Positions 32,668-43,815 of a DNA stretch of 64,000 nt are shown one piece after another. The DNA lies in NCBI GenBank assembly GCA_014218235.1, contig CM024760.1, forward strand, positions 10,148,049-10,212,048. The letters run 5' to 3'. The position numbers and the translations under genes were made by a program. The stretch's first letter is position 1, and each line of letters opens with the position of its first letter. Under the pieces are notes generated by a model. The model worked only from the letters and a program-made list of their open reading frames with translations, made no database searches and had not been told where the DNA came from. Origin of the DNA: Colocasia esculenta (Eukaryota > Streptophyta > Magnoliopsida > Alismatales > Araceae).

Positions 32668-33176
32668 GTATATGCATATGTACACACAAGAGTTTTTATA
32701 TTATTGTTCATATTAAATTCATATTTTCTAACGTACATACAATTTTGCAGGGACTGCCTCCCCGTCCACTTCGGTCGTCCCGGTGACAGGTATATGCATA
32801 TGTACACACAAAACTCTACATATTATTGTTCAATTTAAATTCACGAGATCTAACGTACATACAATTTTGCAGGGACTGCCTCTCCGTCCTCACCAGTCGT
32901 CTCGGTGACAAGTATATGCATATGTACACACAAAACTCTACATATTATTGTTCAATTTAAATTCACGAGATCTAATGTATATACAATTTTGTAGGGACTG
33001 CCTCCCCGTCCATGCCGGTCGTCCCAGTGACAGGTATATGTATATGTAAACACAAAACTCTATATATTATTGTTCAATTTAAATTCATATTTTCTAATGT
33101 GTATATAATTTTGCAGGGACCGCCTCCCCGTCGACCACGCGAGTAGCGCCACCTTTCCCTTCTTCCTCACCACCAG
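32668..33176 (+). repeat. tandem micro-exon/intron array, period 122 bp
   Basis: Three 39-nt exons (32751, 32873, 32995) and a 60-nt terminal exon (33117) start exactly 122 bp apart. Introns begin GTATAT and end TTTGCAG or TTTGTAG. Exons encode GTASPSTSVVPVT, GTASPSSPVVSVT, GTASPSMPVVPVT and GTASPSTTRVAPP. All are phase 1-1, so any number can be spliced in without changing frame. Confidence 0.85.
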
Positions 33177-34439
33177 GTACATGTATGTTTCTATAGATTA
33201 GTATGTTTTTTTTCTTCCAATTTATACAACAATAGTGTACTTAATTATTTTCAATAGAGGTGGAGAGCCAGCATCCAGCAGCGGATGAGGAGGGGCCTCA
33301 GCTACCGGGACGACAGCCATATTGGATCTCAGGGTAAACTTGATCACTTGAAACTTACTGTATTTGTTATTTATGTTATACATTTCATGTACAAAATTAA
33401 TGTGCAATTGCAGGGGGAAGATAGATCCCGGTTCTGCTTCCCGCTATATTACGACGTTGGTCCACGCACATATTCCAGGACTAGTGGATGCATGGAGAGA
33501 GATCCCGGTGCCCGTCCGAGATTTATTATTTGACATGTTCACGATATTATTAATTTTTACTGATTTGAAGTCATTTATTTAATTACTATCTCTGTTAGTG
33601 CAGACAGTTGAGTAATTTTATTTCTTTACAACAGAGGTACACGTTCACGAGACCTGAGGATCTCCCTCGAGCTCGAGCCGTCTGGGAGTCTACTACCCAG
33701 ACTAATTTAAGAGACGCAACCGATCAACTCATCCGGAGAAGAATGTGCATACTAGTGGGTCTATATCTTATGCGACCCACATCCAAAAATTGGTAAGCAT
33801 ATTATTGTTCAATTGCTTAATACATTGATTATTATTGTGAAACTAACTAATTTTGTTGAATTGTAAGCATCACGAGCTCGAGCGTGCCCCTACTTTTCAC
33901 GAGTTATTTGATCGGACTCATAAGCGGAAGGGGACGGATGACTATGTCAGCGAGAGTGCTCGCACGATTGCTGTAAGTCAAGCTATAAATTTTGAATTCA
34001 ATTAAGATATTAAAATAATTTGTTTTCAATAATTTAGTTTTAATTTGTTCTGCAGGAGACCTATGACAGGATGATGGCGGATCGCTATGTAGAGGGCACT
34101 CCCCATCCAGACTTGGATCCGGAGGCTTGGGTCACGCAGCGGGAGGGCCGAGGAAGGGTCGAGTGTACGGCTTTGGGGACAGCCTGGATACTACTCCAGT
34201 GTTATCCTCATATGCGAGTTCGGTCGCTCCTCCGGCATACGCGAGTTCATCTACTGTGCCGCCCATCAGTGGTGTAGAGGAGATGAGAGCGCTCATTCGG
34301 GAAGAGCTACGGACGCACTTCGGCGATATAGTTCAGCAGTTGATCTCAGTCATGCAGGGAGTACGCCCCTCACTGCCAGCCCCTCAGGTCAGTATTACTA
34401 TTAATTTCATATACTTTGAATGAAATGAAACCACTAAAG

Positions 34440-36640
34440 AATGTCAAAACACAAGTTGAAACGACGGATCTAAAAAAAACCCAAGTCTAAAAGATTAAAA
34501 CACACAATTCAGGGGTCAAAAATACCAAATAGGGATCTGATCGACGTGCCATTCGCTCCGACATGACTGGGTGGGTTCAATTGACGTGTGCGAACTGACG
34601 AAATCTAATTTGGATTCTCGGATTAGGTTGGGCGTTGAAATGATGGATCTAAAAAAAAACCTGAATCTAAAGGGTCAAAACACACAACCCGGGAGTCCAA
34701 AATCCCAAATAGGGATCTGATCGGCGTGCCGTTCGCTCCGACATGACCGAGTGGGTGAAATTGACGTGTGCGAACTGAAGGAATCCGATTTGGATTCCCA
34801 GATTGGGTTGGGCGTTGAAATGACAGATGTAAAAAAAACCTAAGTCTAAAGGGTCAAAACACACAACCCGGGGATCAAAAAACCCAAATAGGGATCCGAT
34901 CGGCGTGTCGTTTGCTCCGACACGACTGGGTGGGTTAAAGTGACGTGTGCGAACTGACGGAATCCAATTTGGATTCCCGGATTGGGTTGGGCGTTGAAAT
35001 GACGGATCTAAAAAAAACCCAAGTCTAAAGGGTCAAAACCTACAACCCGGGGTCCAAAATCCCGAATAGGTATCCGATCGGCGTGCCGTTTGGTCCGACA
35101 CGACCAGGTGGGTTAAAGTGATGTGTACGAACTGACGGAATCTGATTTGGATTCCCGGATTGGGTTGGGCGTTGAAATGACGGATCTAAAAAAACCCAAG
35201 TCTAAAAGATTAAAGCACACAACCCAGGGGTCAAAAATCCCAAATAGGGATCTGATCGGTGTGCCGTTCGCTCCGACACGACCAGGTGGGTTCAATTGAT
35301 GTGTGCGAACTGACGGAATCCAATTTAGATTCCCGGATTGGGTTGGGCGTTGAAATAATGGATCTAAAAAAAAACCTGAGTCTAAAGGGTCAAAACACAC
35401 AACCCGGGGGTCCAAAATCCCAAATAGGGATCTGATCGACGTGCAGTTCGCTCCGACACGACCGGATGGGTGAAAGTGACGTGTGCGAACTGACGGAATC
35501 CGATTTGGATTCCTGGATTGGGTTGGGCGTTGAAATGACGGATCTAAAAAAAAACCTGAGTCTAAAGGGTCAAAACACACAACCCGGGGGTCCAAAAACC
35601 CAAATAGGGATCCGATCGGCATGCCGTTTGCTCCGACACGACTGGGTGGGTAAGTGGTGTGTGCGAACTGACGGAATCCAATTTAGATTCCCGGATTGGT
35701 TTGGGCGTTGAAATGACGGATCTAAAAAAAACCCAAGTCTAAAAGATTAAAACACACAACCTGGGGGTCGAAAATCCCAAATAGGGATCTGATCGGCGTG
35801 CCGTTCGCTCCGACACGACCGGGTGGGTTCAATTGACGTGTGCGAACTGACGGAATCCAATTTGGATTCCCGGATTGGATTGAGCGTTGAAATGACGGAT
35901 CTAAAAAAAATCAAAGTCTAAAGGGTCAAAACACACAACCCGGGGGTCTAAAATCCCAAATAGGGATTCGATCGGCGTGCCGTTTGCTTCAACACGACCG
36001 GGTGGGTTAAAGTGACATGTACGAACTGACGGAATCCGATTTGGATTCCCGGATTGGGTTTGGCGTTGAAATGACGGATCTAAAAAAAACCCAAGTCTAA
36101 AAGAGTAAAACACACAACCCGGGGGTCGAAAATCCCAAATAGGGATCTGATCGGCGTGCCGTTCGCTCCGACACGACCGGGTGGGTTCAATTGACGTGTG
36201 CGAACTGACGGAATCCAATTTGGATTCCCGGATTGGGTTAGGCGTTGAAATGACGGATCTAAGAAAAACCCAAGTCTAAAGGGTCAAAACCTACAACCCG
36301 GGGGTCTAAAATCCCAAATAGGGATCTGATCGGCGTGCTGTTCACTCCGACACGACCGGGTGGGTTCAATTGACGTGTGCGAACTGACGGAATCTAATTT
36401 GGATTCCCGGATTGGGTTGAACGTTGAAATGTCGAATCTAAAAAAAACCTAAGTCTAAAGGGTCAAAACCTACAACCCGATGGTCTAAAATCTCAAATAG
36501 GGATCCGATCGGCGTGCCGTTTGGTCCGACACGACCGGGTGAGTTAAAGTGATGTGTACGAACTGACGGAATCCGATTTGGATTTCCGGATTGGGTTGGG
36601 CGTTGAAATGACGGATCTAAAAAAACCCAATAAACGACGG
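34440..36640. repeat. ~179-bp satellite array in the last TNPA intron (copy 1)
   Basis: About twelve copies, seen by the recurrent GATTGGGTTGGGCGTTG at ~34801, 34980, 35158, 35336, 35516, 35695 and on to 36591. It lies wholly inside the intron 34388-36762. Related in sequence and unit length to the array at 53.4-56.4 kb. Frames inside are repeat artefacts. Confidence 0.93.
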
Positions 36641-36967
36641 GTCTAAAAATAGTTTCTAATTCAACTTGAGAAATAATCACATATTTTAAATTTAAAATTT
36701 GAAAATAATGTATGTATATTAATTTTTATTAACGTTTCTCATATTAATTTTTTTTAATATAGGATCCACCTCCGGCACCTGACGATCACGAGGCGGGGAC
36801 AGCAGACGATCCTGTAGATCTGTCCTGATTTTTTATATTTATTATTATGTATGATTTTACATTTGTTATATTTTATGATTTTATGTTGATTGTGAGTATT
36901 TGTGAAATTTATGAATATTGTAGCAGGTTTGAAATCATTGTTATTTCTCTATTTTTTAAAAAAAAAT

Positions 36968-37385
36968 ACAGAACTTTCCGACGGAATTTCCGACGGATAG
37001 TATTCCGTCGGAAAATAGATATTACTGACGGAAAAACCCGTCGGCATTTCTGTCTAAAGTTCTGATGGATTGTTTTCCTACGGATTTGTTAGTCGGAATT
37101 TACCGACGGAAATATCGACGAAATGGTCCGTCGGTCAATGCTGACCAAATTTCCGACATATCTTTCCGACGGTTTCTGTCGGAAACTTCCGACCCATTTT
37201 CCGACATATATTTTCTGTCGGTATTTCTGACAAATTTCCGACAGAATGTTTTTCTGTCGGTAATTTCTGACCAGTTGTTTCCGACGGATCAGTTCCGACG
37301 ACCGTTCGACAGAAAACTGTCGGAAATCTTTGTTTCCGACGGATTACCGTCGGATTTCTAACGGATTCTGTCCGTCGAAAATCCC
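36968..37385. repeat. right subterminal repeats of CACTA copy 1
   Basis: Dense TTCCGACGGA and TTTCTGTCGG motifs in both orientations, mirroring the left end. Confidence 0.85.
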
Positions 37386-37445
37386 ACAATTTCTTAGTGA
37401 GTGTCTATTCAGCACACTGCAGTGCACATCTTTTGATGTGCATTG

Positions 37446-37549
<104 letters not shown>

Positions 37550-38479
37550 GAAAAGAACCAGGCAACTATCTTATCCGCCCAGGCACAACTTGGAGAACTC
37601 AGACATCATGACGACGTGGCGCCCCTAAGAGTTGTGCTTGGCATTGGACAACGTCACCTTTTTTTCACTTTTTCTTAACCAATAAAATTGTTTTCACTCT
37701 AATCTTGTAATAAGCACTCCCCGTACTTTTCCTTGTAGGTGGGACAGTGTATGTCCCCTAATCTTATCCAATCTACTTCAACACCCCAAATTTTACCATC
37801 CATAGTTGTTATCCCTAAAAAATAGATTTCAGGGGTTTATAGGTATTAGGGTTTAGGGGTGTATAGGATTGAGGGTTTTAAAGGTATACTGGTAAACTTA
37901 GATGAAAGTGGGGATTTTGGTTATTCGTAAAGGTTTCAGAGGTGTAGCATTAATTACTCAAAAACAAATTTCCATAGCGAATATTATGGTCTATGTTTTT
38001 CTGCAAAAGAATCTGAGCTGAGAAAAAGCAGGTTAAACGAAGTTGAACGGAGACACTTGGATGGGCTTAGGCCGAGGACAATGGGCTCAAATCTGGGCCC
38101 AAACCAGTTCTTGAAGCCTGTGAGGACTGGGTAAAGAACTGTTGACAACCTTGGTCATCCTGCTTCGTTCTTTATTTGTTTATAAGGATCTACGACTCCG
38201 CAGGACCTCAAGATATACAATAAACTAGCGACTAATTATTGAGATGAACCGAATCGCTGATGTTGTAGCTACGTACTTTTCTCCCTTTGCATGTCCATGG
38301 TCGTCGTAGATATGATCGCTGTGGGAGCAAACTATGACTTCGTATATGATCGCTGTCCGGCCTAATACTGGGGTACAAATTATAAATTGGCTTGTTATAA
38401 GGTTGTGTTTGAGCTCTCTTATCTGTATATTTTTATTTTGAGAAAATTATATACATATCTTTTGAATACCTTATGTTAC
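37550..38479. other. no recognisable gene
   Basis: Anonymous sequence with a GGGTTTATAGGTATTAGGG-like low-complexity patch near 37,840. Nothing codes. Confidence 0.5.
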
Positions 38480-39172
38480 TGTTGAAGCAACGGGGTCGAC
38501 CTTAGCCAAGTGAATTCCAAATAGGAGGAAGGCTAGCCGAGCTTGCTGCGCCGACCCCGAGTTGGTACCTGCAAGTCCGCCGAGTCGCCTCGGCGGGTAG
38601 ACACTCCGACGCTCAAGTTAGAGGGTGAATGGCATGAAGGAGTCGCTCTAGGGATTTTTCCACATACCTCTTTACGGAGGGGGTGCTTCCCTTTATATAG
38701 TGTTCAGGTGAGGTAATCCCGATTGCCCACGATCGGGGCACGTTCCGACGATTGATCGCCCACGATCCTCGAGGGTCTAGCTATGGCTCCGAGAATCTCG
38801 GCCTCTACCAGCGCGTCCCGCACGATCCCGAAACCCTCGGGTCTTCGCATGGCACTTTCCCTCGATGGCGGTTTCCGTCTTTCGGGTGTACTTAATTGCC
38901 TTGCGATCCGCAAGACCTGCCGAATTTGGACTTTCCTTACCAGACATTCGGGGACGAGCGCCGACTTACTCGTCTGACGAGTCCCAGGACAACGATGCTG
39001 ACGAGGGACTCGGGAAACCTCGTCCGCTACGGCTCGGCACTCGTCGTAATTCGAGTGACGGTTCCCCGAATTGAAGCAGTCAAGCAGTCAGCTATTGTGC
39101 TTCGAGCGGGCCGAGTGAGGTCTGGCCGGCTCCTCGAGCTTGAATCCGAATTCAGGGGCTTGCCCCGTATCA
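38480..39172 (-). repeat. putative 3' LTR of Tat-2
   Basis: It starts TGTTGAAGCAACGGGG and ends near CCCCGTATCA before the pyrimidine tract TTGGCCCCCT (polypurine tract on the minus strand). A minus-strand TATA box, CTATATAAAG, lies at 38691-38700. Placement is by analogy with Tat-1. No partner LTR is available to prove it. Confidence 0.45.
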
Positions 39173-39559
39173 TTGGCCCCCTAGCTTCCATTTGGTGCGC
39201 TCCGAGTGAACCGAGTGGGAGGTACTAGACCAAGGCCCCTGCTTGGCCAAATGAATTCAGATACCGACTCGGGCGACGCTTGGAGCAAAATAGGCGTGGT
39301 AACCGCCGACGGGAGTGGCACGACTTTCAATGCTTCTGACAGCCGCTGAGGCGGTGCGTCACTTCGACTCCCGCCGTTCGATGGCACCAGGTGAAGCGAC
39401 AGGAGTTAATGATGGCGCCTCGACTGCCGCCTAGCGTTACTCGGATGGCGATCCGCGTCGGAGGTGAAGCGGCGCGGCAGGTGGAAGCACGTGGTGTGTT
39501 TCCGACGCTCCGTTCTCTCGACGTCCCTTGGCCGTTGGATCAGGGCGACGTTGTGGACC

Positions 39560-39569
39560 TATAAATAGC
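39560..39569 (+). promoter_or_regulatory. TATA box of the Tat-2 antisense gene
   Basis: CTATAAATAG, a consensus plant TATA box, 150 bp before ATG 39719. It matches the position of the TATA-like box in Tat-1. Confidence 0.65.
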
Positions 39570-39718
39570 GCCTGGAGTTCGACCGGGGGAAGCTTTCGGG
39601 CGCAAGCCTCAGCCCCACAACTTTCGTTCTTCCGAGGTACAGGGGAGGGTTAGAGTACTCGAGCCGAGTCCTCCGCCGCTCGTCTTCTCTCCAGTCTTCT
39701 TCTTCGCAGAGGTAATCC

Positions 39719-41686
39719 ATGGGCTCACCCTCTGCAAGTCCTTCCTCCTCTGTCGCTGAGTCCGCGGGGTACTCTCCTTCTGAGGGTACCTCTCGTCGTC
39801 CTTCTTCTCCTCCGGCCCCCGCTCCTGCGAGGTCCGGCGATCCCTCCGAATCTAACGATTCAGAGGAGTTCATTCCTTCGATAAGCCATGGAGACTATAC
39901 GTGCCGCGAGTCTCCGTAGCCCCCTCGTCCGGGGTGCGTCGGGTGGCCGATTCTGTAGCAGATGCGGTTACGGAAATTGATCAATCGACGCTCTAGCGGA
40001 TACTCGGGCACCTTGGACTTCGTTTTCCCGAAGGCTTCGCCGTTTATCCGAGTAATGCGCTCTGTGCCCATTACTCAATGGAAAACGGATTTTGCTTGTA
40101 CTCGGAAGCCATCCATACTGGCTTTCGATTTCCACTTCATTCCTTCATAGTCAACCTTCTCTGGTGTATAGGAATTGCCCCTTCGCAACTGATTCCCAAC
40201 TCTTGGAGGTCGGTTATCAGTTTTTTGGCTGCTTGTGCTTTGGCGAAAGTCGAGCCGAGCATTCGTCTCTTCTTTTACTGCTTCTCCCTCAAGGCCTTGG
40301 GGGACTGGCTGTTCTTCTCGGCCCGCTCGGGTCGGCAATTCCTCAGCCGGTTCCCCTCCTCCATCCATGGGTGGAAGAGGTCGTTTTGCTTTATCCATTG
40401 CTCGGAGGGATGGAACTTCCCGACTGCCTGGGCTGCCGTTAATCCCAGTGACACGGCTTTTCGATCCCCGAGCGACATGAGCGAGGCCGAGTTATCGGAT
40501 TTTGAGTCCCTGCGAAGGGTGAAGTTGCCCGACCTGATAAATCCCTCGGCCGAGCTATTCGCCCTGTTCCGAGAGGGTGACCCAGGTTCGGCGCCATTTC
40601 ATGTTCTCGCATTTGATCATCCTTTACCCGCTTCGGAAAGACTGACGCTCGGTTTCTTCCTGTGCAGAGATGGCCGAGCCGAGTGCTGCGCGGGAACTGG
40701 GGACCGCGGTGTCAGGCGACCAGGAGACCGAGGACTACTCGGCGCTTGCTGCTCAGCGGTTCAATGCCGGGGGCGGCCGACGCAAGAAGAAGATTGCCTG
40801 GGAGAAGAGGCCGGTGGAGGAGGCCGACGTCCAGATCGTAGAACCTCCCCCCTCTGCCGCCCCTGTCGTGTCAGCAGCCGTGGTGGTGCCGATCTCCGTA
40901 GCAGCTTCAGAAAGGCCGACCAAGCGGGCTCGGCTGGCAGAGGTAACCTCGGCAGAGGGCGGGCCCTCGAGCCTTGCCCGCGTCCCCGCAGCAGCCGAGC
41001 AGTTCCTTCGGGAGTGGGGTCGCCGGTCGGTTCCGGCCAGCATGGCCTCTCGGATCTCGGAAACGAGCACCTCCGAGCTCATCGACGACGTCTTTAGGGG
41101 GTTGCAGCTCAGCCTGAGCTCCTTCGCGAGTATCGTCCACAGAGCGGACCATACTCTGGAAGCGACTGAGGGCCGACTGCGAGCGACCAAGGAGAAGCTG
41201 GCCACTCTGAAGGCCAAGAACGCCGAGCTGGAGGCTTCGATCGCCGCCGAGCTCGCCCGCTCCGACCAGGCTAACGAGTGGGCTGCCCAACTGGCTCGCG
41301 GAATCGACAAGCTGAAGACCATGCTAAAGGAGGAGCGGGCGGCGCTGAAGGCCGAGAAGGACGCTCGGGAGGCCGAGGAAAAAGCCCACAAGCAAATGAA
41401 GGCCAAGTTTTCCGAGCTCGTTGCCGAGGAGCGCTGGCGGGCCGTGGCGGACTACAAGAAGTCCGACGTCCATATTGATCAGATAACCGGCCTTTTCAAG
41501 GACGGTTACAAACACTGCCTGAAGGCGCTGGCGAGGGCCTACCCCAAGCTCGACCTGACTCCTGTGCGCGCTCCAGCTGACTCCGATGAGGAGGACGAGG
41601 TGGCGGAGGTCGGGTCTGCCGCGGGGGTCGAAGCTCCCGCCCCTGACACCAAGGTTCCCTTGGCTGCGGCCCCTTCCGATGCCTAG
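39719..41686 (+). pseudogene. antisense gene of Tat-2 (putative gypsy-type transposon protein)
   Basis: Relative of the Tat-1 antisense gene. ATG 39719 opens a Ser/Pro-rich N-terminus (MGSPSASPSSSVAESAG). A frameshift near 39,905 moves the frame to one that reads VADAVTEIDQSTL, then stop TAG 39994, then HLGLRFPEGFAVYPSNALC and the conserved IGIAPSQLIPNSWR. An intron at 40577-40667 (GTGACC...CTGTGCAG) is again phase 1. It joins FRE to EMAEPSAAR, and exon 2 runs to 41686 with a long coiled-coil-like stretch (LKAKNAELEASIAAELAR). Apart from the two exon-1 lesions it is well preserved. The function of the family is unknown. Confidence 0.82.
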
Positions 41687-41989
41687 TCAGAGGGTCTTTT
41701 GTTGTGCCTGTCGCCATTTGTCGGCGGTTTTGTTTTATGTATAATGAACTATTGAAGCCAACTTATCTTGATCCTACTTTGGTCGATTTATTTTCTCCTT
41801 TGTTGATTGTGGTTAACTTCCTACCTCGGATCACCCGAGTGCCGAGGAGAGTTGCACGCTGAGACGACTTTGCTAACTCGTCAGGCGCTGGAGCGACTAC
41901 GCCGACCCGTATTGTGTCGGAACGACTTCGCCCCTTGTAGAATGCCGACGAGGCCTTGTTAACTCGATGAGTGCCGAAGCGACTTCGTC

Positions 41990-42425
41990 AGCTCGTTTAG
42001 AGTGCTGAAGCGACCTCTTTAATTCGTAGAGTGCCGAAGCGACCTCGTTAATTCGTAGAGTGCCGAAGCGACCTCGTTAATTTGTAGAGTGCCGAAGCGA
42101 CCTCGTTAATTCGTAGAGTATCGAAACGACCTCGTTAATTCGTAGAGTGCTGAAGCGACCTCTTTAATTCGTAGAGTACCGAAACGACCTCGTTAATTCG
42201 CAGAGTGCCGAAGCGACCTCGTTAATTCGTAGAGTGCTGAAGCGACCTTGTTAATTCGTAGAGTGCCGAAACGACCTCGTTAATTCGTAGATTTTCGAAG
42301 CGACCTCGTTAATTCGTAGAGTGCCGAAGCGACCTCGTTAATTCGTCGAGTGCCGAAGCGACCTCGTTAATTCGTAGAGTGCCAAAGCGACCTCGTTAAT
42401 TCGTCGAGTGCCGAAGCGACCTCAG
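41990..42425. repeat. 29-bp minisatellite in Tat-2
   Basis: About 15 copies of a unit close to GTAGAGTGCCGAAGCGACC followed by TCGTTAATTC. More degenerate copies reach back to about 41,860. It lies between the antisense gene and the integrase, the hypervariable downstream region of Tat elements. Confidence 0.92.
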
Positions 42426-42435
42426 CTTGGGTTAC

Positions 42436-43815
42436 AATTCAGGAGTAATAATGCCAGAGGTGTTCGACGTTCTATGTCCTGGGGACAGCTGAGCCGTCTA
42501 ATCCCTCGAGCCGATAGGCCCCCTGCCCGAGGTCTTCAATTACCCGATACGGGCCTTCCCAAGTAGCCGACAGCTTTCCTACCGCCGATTTAGGGTCGGG
42601 GATGGTGAGCTTCTGGAGGACGAGGCTCCCTGCGTCGAAGCGCCGCAGCCTGACCCTCGCGTTGAATTTCCGCTTCATCCGGCGTTGGTAAACTTCGATC
42701 TTGAATGCCGCCTTATCGCGTCGCTCCTCGACTAGGTCCAGCTCGGCACGCAGTGACCAGTTGTTGACTTCCTGGTCGAAGCCCCGAACTCTTTCTGAAG
42801 GCACCAGCAGCTCGACTGGCGTGACTGCCTCTACGCCAAAGGCGAGCGCGAACGGGGACTCCTGAGTGGCCTCTCGAGGTGTTGCTCGGTAGGCCCACAA
42901 CACGTGGGGCAGCTCCTCCACCCACCGACCTTTGTGTTCGGTGAGCCGTCTCTTCAATCCTTCGAGCAACGTCCGATTGGTGACCTCGGCCTGACCGTTA
43001 GACTGGGGATGGGCGACCGAAGTGAATCGGTGATGTATGTCGAGCTCCGTGCAGTGGCGGCGAAACTGAGCATTGTCGAACTGTTTGTCGTTGTCCGTGA
43101 CGATCGCTCGGGGCTGTCCGAACCTGCAGACAATATTCTTCCATACGAACCCCCACGCGTTGGCGTCGATTATCTTTGCCAGCGGCTCGGCCTCGACCCA
43201 TTTGGTAAAGTAATCGATGCCTACGATGAGGAACTTCCTTTGCCCCGACGCCGGTGGAAATGGACCGAGGATGTCCATTCCCCACTGGGCGAAGGGCCAA
43301 GGGGGCTTGAGTGGAGTAAGGTTCCAGGGGGGCTGTTGGTCCACCTTACTAAAGAGCTGGTACTGTTGACATCTTCGAACATAGTCCTCGGCGTCGGCGA
43401 GCATGGTTGGCCACCAATAGCCTTGCCGAGTTATTCGTCTGACTAGCGACCGAGGGCCCGTGTGGCTCCCACACAAGCCTTCGTGCACCTCGGCGACAAT
43501 GTCCCCCGCTTGCCCTTGGCTCACATAACACAGGTGGGGGAAGCTGAATCCTTTCCTGTAAAGGTCATCGCCGACCAAAAAGAATCTAGGTGCTCGTCTT
43601 CTTACCTTCAGCGCCTCTTCCCTGTCCGTTGGGAGTTGACCGTCCCTAATATATTAGACGAGAGGGGTTATCCAGGTGGGCCCGGTCTCGATGCACAAGA
43701 CTTCCTTTGTCCTTGTGGAAGGTTTGCTGAGCTCTTCGACGAGGACCGAGGACTGTTGACGATACTCCGAGGCGGCGGCGTATTTGGACAACGCGTCTGT
43801 TTGGGAGTTATCAGC
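42436..43815 (-). pseudogene. integrase region of Tat-2
   Basis: Continues the pol frame after stop TGA 43816. Visible parts: SEVHEGLCGSH-like zinc region, where CRRCQQYQLF has Tyr in place of the second Cys of the usual CxxC; DILGPFPP; TDNDKQFD, with Asp where Tat-1 has Gly; the catalytic glutamate in NGQAEVTNR; and the C-terminal TWEGPYRVIEDLG. It is interrupted by a stop near 42,472 where Tat-1 has the Trp of PRTWHV. Not functional. Confidence 0.85.

Larger units (their letters stand above)
32595..36828 (+). pseudogene. TNPA-like gene of CACTA copy 1
   Basis: Predicted exons: 32595-32667, 32751-32789, 32873-32911, 32995-33033, 33117-33176, 33258-33333, 33414-33543, 33635-33792, 33868-33972, 34056-34387 and 36763-36828. 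Exon 1 encodes MVRGGRNRTVFTF. Exons 2-5 each encode GTASPS-type Thr/Ser/Pro repeats. Exon 7 gives GKIDPGSASRYITT...VPVRDLLFDMFT, and the later exons give PTFHELFDRTHKRKGTDDY and GRVYGFG, hallmarks of the plant CACTA TNPA/Transposase_24 family. The last exon is short and acidic. Lesions: the donor after 33543 is AT instead of GT; there is a frameshift near 34,130; exon 8 is shorter than its 324-nt equivalent in copy 2. TNPA binds subterminal repeats and assists TNP2 (known for En/Spm). The last intron contains a 2.2-kb satellite array. Confidence 0.85.
26514..37399 (+). mobile_element. complete CACTA (En/Spm) element, copy 1
   Basis: The left end is CACCACAAGAAAATGCGG; the right end is the complement of CACTAAGAAATTGTGGG. 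Target duplication AGT at 26511-26513 and 37400-37402. Both ends are rich in the subterminal motif CCGACGGA in both orientations. The interior on the plus strand holds a TNP2-type transposase pseudogene (28911-32480) and a TNPA-like gene (32595-36828). This is the usual CACTA gene order. The first base triplet CACCA at the left end deviates from CACTA by one substitution, which may impair transposition. A solo LTR inserted later into TNP2. Confidence 0.93.

Noticed and set aside
32668..33176. CRISPR-like regular repeats
   Set aside because: Plant DNA; the unit is an exon plus intron with splice sites and a coding frame, and there is no cas context.
35113..36680. Minus-strand frames of up to 169 codons in the 179-bp array
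   Set aside because: Repeat-derived and opposite to the TNPA gene.
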